A stretch of 64,000 nt of DNA from RGIG7213 sp045544195 (GTDB lineage Bacteria; Bacillota; Clostridia; Oscillospirales; CAG-272), in NCBI GenBank assembly GCA_045544195.1, contig JAZPYO010000048.1, forward strand, positions 1 through 64,000, written 5' to 3'. The position numbers and the translations under genes were made by a program. The number at the start of each line of letters is the position of its first letter. The first letter of the stretch is position 1. The notes under the pieces are model-generated. The model was given only the letters and a program-made list of their open reading frames with translations. It was not told the DNA's origin and searched no databases. Below, in pieces: positions 41,512-49,436 of the stretch.

Positions 41512-42600
41512 TTACGCCTTGGGGTTATTCTTTGCGAAATTATCCATAAATTCAACAAGCGCCTTTACGCCTTCGATGGGCATAGCATTGTATATGGACG
41601 CTCTCATACCGCCTACTGAACGGTGACCCTTTATATTCTTGAAGCCCTGCGCGTCTGCTTCCTTTGCAAACTTTTTATCAAGCTCGGGATCGCCTGTTAC
41701 GAACGTTACGTTCATCATTGAACGGAATTCCTTTTCAACGGGAGCTGTATAGTAGCTCTGAGAATCAAGATAATCGTAAAGAACAGCCGCCTTTTCCTCG
41801 TTGATCTTCTTCATTGCTTCAAGACCGCCGAGAGATTCTATCCATTCAAATACGAGCTTTGCAATGTATATGGGATAGCAGGGGGGTGTGTTGTACATTG
41901 AATCGTTTTCTGCCATTACCTTGTAATCCATCACCGTGGGAATATCCTCTCTTGCGTTGCCGAGAAGATCCTCTCTTACGATAACGATCGTAAGACCTGC
42001 GGGAGCGACGTTTTTCTGAGCGCCTGCATAGATAACGCCGAACTTTGATACATCAACAGGCTCTGACAGAATGCACGATGACATATCCGCAACCAGCGGA
42101 ATATCACCTGTGTCGGGAATATAGTTGAATTTTGTGCCGTATATAGTGTTGTTGAAGCAGATGTGAACGTAATCCGCATCAGGACGTATATCATCCTTTG
42201 AAACCTTGGGAATATACGTGAAGTTTTTATCCTTTGATGAGGCAACCGTTCTTGCATCGCCGTACTTTTCAGCCTCCTTGAACGCCTTGCCCGAGAACTG
42301 ACCGCTTACTATGTAATCAGCCTTCTTATTTTTATTCATAAGATTAAGAGGAACTGAAGCGAACTGCAACGACGCACCGCCCTGCAAAAACAGGATCTTG
42401 TAATTGTCCGGCACGTTCATAATGCGTCTTATGAGCTTTTCTGCGTCCTTGATTATCTCATCGTAAACGGGAGAACGGTGGCTCATTTCCATAACGGACA
42501 TACCGCTGTCGCCATAGCAGACCATTTCCGCTGCTGCTTGCTCCAAAACGGGCATAGGAAGCGTGGAAGGACCTGCGGAAAAATTGTAAACTCTCTTCAT
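41512..42600 (-). CDS. serC: Phosphoserine aminotransferase
   Basis: Phosphoserine aminotransferase (362 aa), class V PLP enzyme and second step of serine synthesis. It begins KRVYNFSAGPSTLPMPVLEQAA. FLQGGASLQFASVPLNL is near 73, VADMSSCILSEPVDVSKFGVIYAGAQKNVAPAG near 170-202 contains the PLP lysine (AQKN), and the C-terminal HRSVGGMRASIYNAMPIEGV is near 325. ATG at 42600 follows AAAGGAAC; an earlier ATG at 42627 adds nine residues without a better site. The operon serC-serA has a promoter at 42654-42682. A phosphoserine phosphatase is not adjacent. Confidence 0.97.
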   Translation of the reverse strand: MKRVYNFSAGPSTLPMPVLEQAAAEMVCYGDSGMSVMEMSHRSPVYDEIIKDAEKLIRRIMNVPDNYKILFLQGGASLQFASVPLNLMNKNKKADYIVSGQFSGKAFKEAEKYGDARTVASSKDKNFTYIPKVSKDDIRPDADYVHICFNNTIYGTKFNYIPDTGDIPLVADMSSCILSEPVDVSKFGVIYAGAQKNVAPAGLTIVIVREDLLGNAREDIPTVMDYKVMAENDSMYNTPPCYPIYIAKLVFEWIESLGGLEAMKKINEEKAAVLYDYLDSQSYYTAPVEKEFRSMMNVTFVTGDPELDKKFAKEADAQGFKNIKGHRSVGGMRASIYNAMPIEGVKALVEFMDNFAKNNPKA

Positions 42601-42653
42601 AATAATGTTCCTTTCAATATATAACATTAATTAAAATCAAATTTTTTCTCCTA

Positions 42654-42682
42654 ATTATACATCTTTTTTTTCATCAAGTCAA
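42654..42682 (-). promoter_or_regulatory. Promoter for serC-serA
   Basis: Minus-strand TTGACT (42677-42682), 17 bp, TATAAT (42654-42659). Confidence 0.8.
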
Positions 42683-42752
42683 TAGATATACTGCAAAAAA
42701 TATAAAAATCCGTAGTGTACGGCCGCACAAATGATTTTTTTCGACAAATATA

Positions 42753-42781
42753 TTGACATTTCGGCAAAATATCCGTATAAT
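42753..42781 (+). promoter_or_regulatory. Promoter for the CHAP surface protein
   Basis: TTGACA (42753-42758), 17 bp, TATAAT (42776-42781); full consensus. Confidence 0.88.
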
Positions 42782-42811
42782 TATAACTAATTGACATTAT
42801 GGAGGGTATAT

Positions 42812-44641
42812 ATGGGTCAATATCAAAAAAAGCATTTTTTCAAATTTTGCATATCGTCACTCGTTTTAGCAGCATCGCTTATATTCGGCACGGTGTGCTA
42901 CGGTCTTTCCCTTTCCTACAACGCAGGAAGCGTTTACAAAAAGAGCTATTATCATTCTATGGCAACGTCAATTGAGCTGACGGGCGACCAAAGATATGAT
43001 ATTATGTCTATCGCTTTGTCTCAGTTAGGTTATCATTCGGGCGACGGTGAGGACGAAATGCACGGAGAAAACGTGCTTGGAACGAAGAGCTTTGCCGAAT
43101 TCAACAGAATATACGGCAAGGTCGATAACGAGCAAGGCAACGGCGAAAGCTATGGCTACTATTGGTGCTGCTGCTTCGTTTCCTGGTGTATGCGCCAGGC
43201 GGGCGTTTCAAAGAGCGTCGTTCCCACGAAATGTGCAAGCAGAAAGATAATATCCGCATTGCAGGAGGACGGCAATTACAGAGAGTCCTCATCGGGATAT
43301 ATTCCGAAATGCTCGGATATGATATTCTTTGAGGATGCCGACAGTATTTATGCAACCCATATAGGCTTCGTCGTAGCGGTAGATGGCAGCACAGTCTACA
43401 CCGTAGAGGGTAACGGCAATAACCACGTCGTTGCAAGAAGCTACGATCTGTCCGATCCGTACATATTGGGCTTCAGCTGTATAGATTACGAGCAGATCGA
43501 CGGTATGAAATACGATTTTGCATATGCCGTCAATGAAGAAATATATCTGCCGCTGCTGACGCTTCAGGATACGGCAGTATACTCAGCTCCCGGAAAGGAA
43601 AACGAGCTTATCTATACATACACGCCCGATCAGCAGCTTGAGCCGATCTCCTTCAGCGGCTGCTGGGCAAAGGTATCAACACCGAACGGTGAGGGCTGGT
43701 TCGACAGCGACCTTTGCGAGCCGATCGTTCCCGATATTGCGTATGCCGTAAAATTCTATCTGTGCGGCGGCACGGGCGGGGCGCTCGATCAGATAAGCTA
43801 TAACGGAGAAGATATACATCTTTCATCAACTGCGCCTATAAGAACAGGTTATACGTTCAAGGGCTGGGCAGAAGAGCCTGACGGACGGGTCAAATATCAG
43901 CCGGGCGACACCTACAAGGGCAAAAAGGGCGACAGTCTGAAAAGGCTTTTCGCTATATGGGAGCCAAACGTATGCACGGTAACGTATCTCAACGACGACG
44001 GAAGCGTTTTTTCTGAAAAGCAGGTCCCTTACGGAAGCAAGACTCCTAAAGCGAACGCTCCTGTAAAGCCGTCAGACGACGAATATTTATATAAATTCAG
44101 AGGCTGGTCGCCGTCACCTGCGCCGATAGTATTCACAGATACAACGTATACGCCTACGTTCAAAGCGACCGAAATACCCGTTGAAACGACTGCTCCGGAA
44201 ACAAAAGCACCTGAAACTACAAAAAGTCCTGAAACGACAAAAAGTCCTGAAACGACAAAGATCCCCGAAACAACGGTGCAGACACAGCAGCAAACGGAAG
44301 AATTACCGACAGAAAATCAAACAGAGCGTGAAACAGTCGCTGAGGATACTGTAATATCTGAATCAGATACGCTTTCGCCTTTGGAATCATTGGCACCTGA
44401 AACGCAGACTGATGCATTTGACAGCATCAGCGAGATAACAAATGCACCGACAGAGCAGGAAAAGCAAACGGTAGACGATAGCGTTCAAAGCACGACGCCG
44501 TCAAGCCAGACGAATTCAGATGCCGATGAAAACGGCTCATCCAAAAGCACAGCGCCTATGGTGATAATATCAATAACCGTTATTCTTGCGCTTGTTGCGG
44601 TCGCCGTATTTATAATAATGAAAAAGAAAAAGACTGCATAA
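42812..44641 (+). CDS. Cell-surface CHAP-like protein with InlB-type repeats
   Basis: A 609-residue exported protein. An N-terminal signal or anchor helix (about 10-33) leads to a CHAP/NlpC-like amidase domain (55-235) with the catalytic Cys in YYWCCCFVSWCMRQAG near 113 and His in YATHIGFVVAVDG near 182. A short SH3-like segment (about 245-305) and two InlB B-repeat-like modules follow: TGYTFKGWAEEPDG...AIWE near 345-385 and YLYKFRGWSPSPAP near 420. Next comes a Thr/Pro/Glu tract with PETTKS repeats (460-500), a long acidic linker, a C-terminal helix (about 582-602) and KKKKTA. It probably cleaves or remodels peptidoglycan while held in the membrane. GGAGG precedes ATG at 42812. Confidence 0.85.
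   Translation: MGQYQKKHFFKFCISSLVLAASLIFGTVCYGLSLSYNAGSVYKKSYYHSMATSIELTGDQRYDIMSIALSQLGYHSGDGEDEMHGENVLGTKSFAEFNRIYGKVDNEQGNGESYGYYWCCCFVSWCMRQAGVSKSVVPTKCASRKIISALQEDGNYRESSSGYIPKCSDMIFFEDADSIYATHIGFVVAVDGSTVYTVEGNGNNHVVARSYDLSDPYILGFSCIDYEQIDGMKYDFAYAVNEEIYLPLLTLQDTAVYSAPGKENELIYTYTPDQQLEPISFSGCWAKVSTPNGEGWFDSDLCEPIVPDIAYAVKFYLCGGTGGALDQISYNGEDIHLSSTAPIRTGYTFKGWAEEPDGRVKYQPGDTYKGKKGDSLKRLFAIWEPNVCTVTYLNDDGSVFSEKQVPYGSKTPKANAPVKPSDDEYLYKFRGWSPSPAPIVFTDTTYTPTFKATEIPVETTAPETKAPETTKSPETTKSPETTKIPETTVQTQQQTEELPTENQTERETVAEDTVISESDTLSPLESLAPETQTDAFDSISEITNAPTEQEKQTVDDSVQSTTPSSQTNSDADENGSSKSTAPMVIISITVILALVAVAVFIIMKKKKTA
44210..44263 (+). repeat. Three tandem 18-bp units inside the CHAP gene
   Basis: Units at 44210-44227, 44228-44245 and 44246-44263, based on CCTGAAACGACAAAAAGT with few mismatches, encode the PETTKS repeats of the surface linker. 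In-frame, so copy number could vary without breaking the gene. Confidence 0.85.
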
Positions 44642-44646
44642 AAAGC

Positions 44647-44682
44647 ATTCCCCGACGGATAAATATCCATCGGGGAATTTTT
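44647..44682. terminator. Terminator after the CHAP gene
   Basis: A 14-bp stem with one mismatch (ATTCCCCGACGGAT against 44665-44678), 4-base loop, then TTTTT; shared with the convergent cysteine-synthase paralogue whose stop is at 44686. Confidence 0.88.
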
Positions 44683-44685
44683 CAT

Positions 44686-45618
44686 TCATCTGTCGAAAAG
44701 AGGGGTTGAGAAATATCTTTCTGCCGTATCAGGCAGGACCGTTATTACCGTTTTACCCTTGCCGAGCTTTTTGGCGAGCTTTATTGCGGCAGCTACGTTC
44801 GTTCCGCTTGATATTCCGCACATAAGACCCTCGCATTTTGCAAGCGCCTTTGCCGTCGTTATCGCCTCATCGTCTGTGATTATGCATATATCCTCGTATA
44901 TTCCACAGTTCAGAACATCGGGGATAAGTCCGTCTCCTATACCCATCTGGATATGAGTTCCGATAGTTCCGCCTGCCAGGATCGCGGCGTTTTCGGGCTC
45001 TACTGCCCATATAACTATATCCGGGTTCTGAGCCTTCAAGACCTCTCCTATACCTGTTATCGTTCCGCCTGTGCCTATTCCCGAAACGAATCCGTGTATT
45101 GGGGCTGCCACCTGCTCCATTATCTCAAGCGCGGTATGGTGGCGGTGCGCCATAGGATTTGCTATATTTTCAAACTGCTGTGGGATAAACACTCTTGGAT
45201 CATCCTTTTGCATACGGAGAGCCGTTTTCAGACATTCATCAATGCAGTCACCGATATTTCCCGCATCGTGCACGAGCACCACCTCGGCACCGTAATGACG
45301 AACGAGCAATCTGCGTTCCTCGCTCACAGAATCGGGCATTATGATAACCGTTTTATATCCTCTTACCGCGCCGACGAGCGCAAGCCCTATGCCCTGGTTT
45401 CCCGACGTCGGCTCAACGATGATCGTGTCGGGCTTTATTATCCCTCTTTTTTCAGCATCGAGTATCATATTGTACGCTGTGCGTGTTTTGATCGAGCCGC
45501 CGACGTTCAAGCCCTCAAACTTAACAAGAACATCCGCCGCATCCTCAGGAACTAATTTATTGCTCAATCTGACCATAGGCGTATGCCCGATAGCTTCAAG
45601 AATGTTGTTATATATCAT
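44686..45618 (-). CDS. Cysteine synthase-like PLP enzyme, divergent paralogue
   Basis: A fold-type II PLP enzyme (310 aa) of the cysteine synthase family. The PLP lysine is in NVGGSIKTRTA near 43, not the NPTGSVKDRAA of classical CysK, and the substrate loop reads EPTSGNQGIG near 69, with Gln where Thr is usual. Phosphate-binding GIGTGGTITGIG near 178 is intact. These changes at the substrate pocket suggest a different beta-replacement substrate or nucleophile; O-acetylserine sulfhydrylase activity cannot be excluded. It is monocistronic with a consensus promoter. A standard CysK is encoded at 20413-21345. Confidence 0.88.
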   Translation of the reverse strand: MIYNNILEAIGHTPMVRLSNKLVPEDAADVLVKFEGLNVGGSIKTRTAYNMILDAEKRGIIKPDTIIVEPTSGNQGIGLALVGAVRGYKTVIIMPDSVSEERRLLVRHYGAEVVLVHDAGNIGDCIDECLKTALRMQKDDPRVFIPQQFENIANPMAHRHHTALEIMEQVAAPIHGFVSGIGTGGTITGIGEVLKAQNPDIVIWAVEPENAAILAGGTIGTHIQMGIGDGLIPDVLNCGIYEDICIITDDEAITTAKALAKCEGLMCGISSGTNVAAAIKLAKKLGKGKTVITVLPDTAERYFSTPLFDR

Positions 45619-45652
45619 AGCGTTAATCTCTTTTCTTATATATCATTACACT

Positions 45653-45681
45653 ATTATATTACTCATGCTCCGATTTGTCAA
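45653..45681 (-). promoter_or_regulatory. Promoter for the cysteine synthase paralogue
   Basis: Minus-strand TTGACA (45676-45681), 17 bp, TATAAT (45653-45658); full consensus. Confidence 0.87.
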
Positions 45682-45773
45682 GTGGAAATTGACCGAGTGT
45701 AAAGAACAGGCTGAAACGAATTTCTCTGTTATGCTCAACGGAGAATTTACAGACACAAAAATCGGCAGAAAAC

Positions 45774-45802
45774 TTGATTTCAATGCTGCTTTATGTTATA
45801 AT
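45774..45802 (+). promoter_or_regulatory. Promoter upstream of the orphan small gene
   Basis: TTGATT (45774-45779), 17 bp, TATAAT (45797-45802). It would give a transcript leader of about 155 bases before the ATG at 45965. Confidence 0.75.
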
Positions 45803-45828
45803 AAAATTTATGTAGCGTAGAAGAGATC

Positions 45829-45920
45829 TGCAAGGTCTTTGGTCAACTTTATTGTAACGTCCCACCTGACTTGCGATTAGCTAAGTCGAATTTGTTTGAG
45901 CTTTGCTCTGTGATCTTGCA
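45829..45920 (+). other. Possible structured leader RNA
   Basis: TGCAAGGTC (45829-45837) can pair with GATCTTGCA (45912-45920), enclosing GACTT/AAGTC (45868-45872 with 45883-45887) and GAGC/GCTC (45898-45901 with 45905-45908): a closed multi-branch shape between a promoter and a small gene. I recognise no known RNA family. One reading frame is also open through the region without a start codon, so a decayed gene is the alternative. Confidence 0.3.
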
Positions 45921-45964
45921 ATACAAGAGCGAGCCGACGATAAACAGTACTATAACAAAAATTT

Positions 45965-46318
45965 ATGGGTAAATACATTATGAATTATTTTCTCAACGAA
46001 GAAGAAAGAAAAGCATCGGGCAGTACATGCTATTTTGAATTTCAAAAAGGGAAGCACAGAAATAAATTCTGGCTTGAAGATTCCATTTGTATTCACGCTG
46101 ACTTATTTGACGAGCTTTTACTTTTTCGGCTTTTCTCTGAATCTCTCGGTGATTTTGATTATTACGGTCCGTCCAACGTAATCGAAAAAGAGCAGTGGTA
46201 TAAAATTGTTGAAAAATCCAAAGAAAACGAGTGCTGGAAGCTTGTTATTGAAGAACTGAGACCGTGGGTAGAAGAATGTTTTGCAAAGCACAAGTATTTT
46301 ACAATTTGCGGCATATAA
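45965..46318 (+). CDS. Uncharacterised acidic protein (117 aa)
   Basis: I do not recognise this protein. It is soluble, rich in Trp, Phe, Tyr and Glu, with segments FDELLLFRLFSESLGDFDYYGP (about 47-68) and WKLVIEELRPWVEE near 93-106. Size, acidity and aromatic content resemble orphan immunity-type proteins of polymorphic toxin systems, but that is only an impression; no toxin gene is nearby. The ribosome binding site is weak for both ATG at 45965 and ATG at 45980. It has its own promoter with a long leader and a strong hairpin 32 bases past the stop. Confidence 0.6.
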   Translation: MGKYIMNYFLNEEERKASGSTCYFEFQKGKHRNKFWLEDSICIHADLFDELLLFRLFSESLGDFDYYGPSNVIEKEQWYKIVEKSKENECWKLVIEELRPWVEECFAKHKYFTICGI

Positions 46319-46349
46319 CCGTCTGATAAATTCACATTTTCAAAGCAGC

Positions 46350-46385
46350 GACCCCCGACAGACTTTCAATGATCTGTCGGGGGTC
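46350..46385. terminator. Terminator (CCGACAGA hairpin, copy 2)
   Basis: A 13-bp perfect stem (GACCCCCGACAGA, complement at 46373-46385) with a 10-base loop. Almost the same stem as copy 1 at 39828. Confidence 0.82.
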
Positions 46386-46472
46386 ATTATTTGTTTACTG
46401 CGGATCAAATACAGAAGGCTGATTTATAATTTCTCCGCTAAGAACACCACGCTTTATTGCCGTGGACTTTTA

Positions 46473-49097
46473 TCAGTTATATTTGGAAAGCTCTGCTTTT
46501 ATGCTTTCTGCCTTTTCGATATATCCCTTGAGCTTTGCCTTTTCGCCGTTTACTACCGCCTCGGGAGCCTTTGCCACGAAGCCCTCGTTTGACAGCTTCT
46601 TTTCAAGGCGGTCTATCTCGCCCCGGGTTTTTACAAGCTCTGCGTTAAGACGAGCCTTTTCCTTTTCAAAGTCAACGACCTCTGAAAGCGGAATATATAT
46701 TGCGCAGTCATCGGTAATTATTGAAACAGCGTCCTCGCCCTTATACTCGTCGGTATAAACTACCTCGCTTGCGGATGCAAGACGTGTAAAGAAGCCCGAT
46801 GTATCTTCATTGAACGTGTCCTTTTTATCGCTCTTGATATATACAGTAGCCTTCTTTGACGGAGGTACATTCATTTCAGCTCGGCGGTTTCTTACAGCCT
46901 TTACAGCGGAAATAAGCGACTGCATACGCTCCTCATCAACAGGGAAATCGAGCTTTTCCGTGTATTCGGGATACGCTGAGATCATAATGCTTGCATCCTC
47001 GTGAGGCAGGCTTTGATATATTTCCTCTGTGATAAACGGCATATAGGGATGAAGGAGCTTCAACGCCTGTGTAAGAACATATGCTATAACGTTCTGAGCC
47101 GTCTTGTTATCCTCTGAGCCCTTATCGTTGAAGCGGGGCTTCAAAAGCTCGATATACCAATCGCAGAAGTTATCCCAGATGAAATCGTATATCTTGGAAA
47201 GCGCAACGCCGAGCTCAAACGATTCAATATTTGCAGAAACCTCTTTGATAAGACGGTTGAGCTTTGAAAGTATCCATTTATCCTCTATGCGAAGCTTATC
47301 CTCGCTCGGAAGCTCTATTTTTTCAATATCGAGATTCATAAGCACGAAGCGCGCCGCATTCCATATCTTATTTGAGAAATTACGTGACGCTTCGATCTTT
47401 TCATCGGAAAAACGCATATCGTTTCCGGGAGAGTTACCCGTAGCAAGAGCAAAACGCAAAGCATCTGCGCCGTATTTTTCGATTATCATCAAGGGATCTA
47501 TGCCGTTGCCGAGAGATTTCGACATCTTTCTTCCCTGAGCATCTCTTACAAGACCGTGAATAAATACGTGCTTGAACGGTATTTCGTCCATATGCTCCAT
47601 AGCGGAGAATATCATTCTGGATACCCAGAATGTAATAATATCATATCCCGTAACGAGAACATCTGTCGGATAATATTTTTCAAGATCAGGCGTTTTGTCG
47701 GGCCAGCCGAGAGTTGAGAACGGCCACAATGCAGAGGAGAACCACGTATCAAGAACATCCTCATCCTGATGCACCTTGCCGCCACACTCAGGGCACGTAT
47801 CTATGTCCGTTTTGGAAACGGTCATTTTTCCACATTTATCGCAGTAGAATGCGGGTATTCTGTGACCCCACCAAAGCTGACGCGAAATGCACCAGTCGTG
47901 CAGATTTTCCATCCAGTTGATGTATATCTTACTGAAGCGCTCGGGCTCATAGCTTATTCTGCCGTCCTTCACGGCATCAATAGCGGGCTGTATCATCGGG
48001 CCCATCTTTACAAACCACTGATCCGATGTCAAGGGCTCTACGGTGTTTCCGCAGCGGTAGCACTTGCCTACGTTATGGCTGTGCGGCTCTATTTTTACAA
48101 GGTAGCCCTGCTCCTGAAGGTCTTCAACGATCTTGCGTCTTGCCTCATATCTTTCCATACCCTCATACTTACCGCCATACTCGTTGATCGTGGCATCGTC
48201 ATTCATAACCTTAATTACCTCAAGATCGTGACGCTGTCCTACCATAAAGTCGTTCGGGTCGTGCGCGGGAGTTATCTTAACGCAGCCCGTACCGAATTCC
48301 TTATCAACGTATTCGTCGGCAATTACGGGTATTTCTCTGCCGACAAGGGGCAGAACGAGCATTTTGCCTACAAGATGTGTGTATCTTTCATCGTCGGGGT
48401 TTACCGCAACAGCGGTATCGCCGAGAAGCGTTTCGGGGCGTGTAGTTGCTATCGTAACGTATTCGTCGCTGTCCTTAACGGGATATCTGATATGCCAGAA
48501 ATGACCTGCATCCTCGGAATACTCTACCTCAGCATCGGAAAGAGCTGTGCGGCAATGAGGACACCAGTTTATTATACGGTAGCCTCTGTATATAAGTCCC
48601 TTATCGTACAGATTTACGAATACCTCGCGAACTGCACGGGAAAGTCCCTCATCCATCGTGAAGCGGAGACGCGTCCAGTCGCACGAGCAGCCGAGCTTCT
48701 GAAGCTGACGGATGATCGTTGAGCCATACTGAGCCTTCCAGTCCCACACTCTTTCAAGAAACTTTTCTCTTCCGAGATCGTAGCGTGTGAGTCCCTCATT
48801 CTTTCTTAAATATTCCTCCACCTTTATCTGTGTTGCAATACCTGCATGGTCAGTACCCGGAACCCACAGTGTAGAAAAGCCCTTCATTCTCTTATAACGG
48901 ATAAGAATATCCTGAAGCGTTTCATCAAGCGCGTGTCCCATGTGGAGCTGACCTGTTACATTTGGGGGCGGAATAACGATAGTAAACGGCTCCTTGCCGT
49001 CATTCACATCAGGTGTGAAATAACCGCCGTCGCACCAGGAGCTGTACAGCCTGTCCTCGACCTGAGCGGGATTAAAGTTCTTTTCAAGTTCTTTCAT
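46473..49097 (-). CDS. valS: Valyl-tRNA synthetase
   Basis: Class I valyl-tRNA synthetase (874 aa, normal length), charging tRNA-Val and editing threonine. The HIGH-type motif is PPPNVTGQLHMGHALDETLQ near 39-58, and KMSKS is in GRKMSKSLGNGIDP near 522. The editing CP1 domain carries TTRPETLLGDTAVAVNPDDERY near 217. The zinc-like Cys pairs CDKCGKM/CPECGG are near 415-435, and a C-terminal coiled coil (about 805-874) is typical of ValRS. Expression is controlled by the T-box leader upstream, which senses uncharged tRNA-Val. The stop lies 88 bases past the hairpin at 46350-46385. Confidence 0.98.
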   Translation of the reverse strand: MKELEKNFNPAQVEDRLYSSWCDGGYFTPDVNDGKEPFTIVIPPPNVTGQLHMGHALDETLQDILIRYKRMKGFSTLWVPGTDHAGIATQIKVEEYLRKNEGLTRYDLGREKFLERVWDWKAQYGSTIIRQLQKLGCSCDWTRLRFTMDEGLSRAVREVFVNLYDKGLIYRGYRIINWCPHCRTALSDAEVEYSEDAGHFWHIRYPVKDSDEYVTIATTRPETLLGDTAVAVNPDDERYTHLVGKMLVLPLVGREIPVIADEYVDKEFGTGCVKITPAHDPNDFMVGQRHDLEVIKVMNDDATINEYGGKYEGMERYEARRKIVEDLQEQGYLVKIEPHSHNVGKCYRCGNTVEPLTSDQWFVKMGPMIQPAIDAVKDGRISYEPERFSKIYINWMENLHDWCISRQLWWGHRIPAFYCDKCGKMTVSKTDIDTCPECGGKVHQDEDVLDTWFSSALWPFSTLGWPDKTPDLEKYYPTDVLVTGYDIITFWVSRMIFSAMEHMDEIPFKHVFIHGLVRDAQGRKMSKSLGNGIDPLMIIEKYGADALRFALATGNSPGNDMRFSDEKIEASRNFSNKIWNAARFVLMNLDIEKIELPSEDKLRIEDKWILSKLNRLIKEVSANIESFELGVALSKIYDFIWDNFCDWYIELLKPRFNDKGSEDNKTAQNVIAYVLTQALKLLHPYMPFITEEIYQSLPHEDASIMISAYPEYTEKLDFPVDEERMQSLISAVKAVRNRRAEMNVPPSKKATVYIKSDKKDTFNEDTSGFFTRLASASEVVYTDEYKGEDAVSIITDDCAIYIPLSEVVDFEKEKARLNAELVKTRGEIDRLEKKLSNEGFVAKAPEAVVNGEKAKLKGYIEKAESIKAELSKYN

Positions 49098-49117
49098 AAA
49101 ACCTCTGCCTTTCGTAA

Positions 49118-49386
49118 AAAATAAAATCTCCCGTCCGTATTAGGACGGGAGATACCCGTGTTACCACCTAATTTCACGCAGGGGCGTTACCCGTGCGCCT
49201 TACGCAGCCGCAAATCAGCCGCTGTACATCTTTACGGCTGTACACCCGTCGGCATCTACTAAGCAATGCGCTTTTCTCGCCGCCGCTCAAAGACTACTTC
49301 CGATAAACACCGACAGACGCTTGCACCAATGCGCCCCTCTCTGTACGTCGGGAGGTTTTACCGTACTCCTTCTTATCATTGCATTT
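49118..49386 (-). ncRNA. T-box leader controlling valS
   Basis: A tRNA-sensing leader of about 270 bases. The conserved T-box sequence AGGTGGTAACACGGGT is at 49154-49169 on the minus strand and contains the UGGU bulge that pairs with the ACCA end of tRNA-Val. Stem I follows the promoter, and GTAGTC (49292-49297), which holds two adjacent valine codons, lies where the specifier loop is expected. The terminator stem (49126-49153) competes with the antiterminator. Uncharged tRNA-Val should allow read-through into valS. Confidence 0.93.
49126..49153 (-). terminator. T-box conditional terminator
   Basis: An 11-bp stem (ATCTCCCGTCC, complement at 49143-49153) with a 6-base loop, followed on the minus strand by TTTATTTTTT. 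Its 5' arm is shared with the antiterminator. Confidence 0.93.
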
Positions 49387-49392
49387 AAAAAT

Positions 49393-49420
49393 ATTATACC
49401 TATAATACGCCGTTTGTCAA
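49393..49420 (-). promoter_or_regulatory. Promoter of the valS T-box transcript
   Basis: Minus-strand TTGACA (49415-49420), 16 bp, TATAAT (49393-49398); full consensus. Confidence 0.9.
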
Positions 49421-49436
49421 GGCTTTTTTGAAAAAT

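Noticed and set aside
44210..44263. Short tandem repeats considered as CRISPR or minisatellite
   Set aside because: The 18-bp units are in frame, have no spacers and encode PETTKS linker repeats.
45341..45820. A 159-codon plus-strand frame starting within the cysteine synthase paralogue
   Set aside because: Its first two thirds mirror the antisense of a conserved gene. The end (45665-45820) is outside that gene but has no start or domain of its own.
46440..46465. CCACG/CGTGG hairpin as valS terminator
   Set aside because: The stem is only five pairs and no T tract follows on the minus strand.
47769..48722. A 317-codon plus-strand open frame opposite valS
   Set aside because: It is fully inside the conserved valS gene on the other strand, has no ribosome binding site and no recognisable domain; it is a shadow of biased codon use.
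49309..49320. CCGACAGACG within the T-box as a fifth copy of the shared hairpin core
   Set aside because: It lacks the matching inverted arm and belongs to the T-box stem I region.
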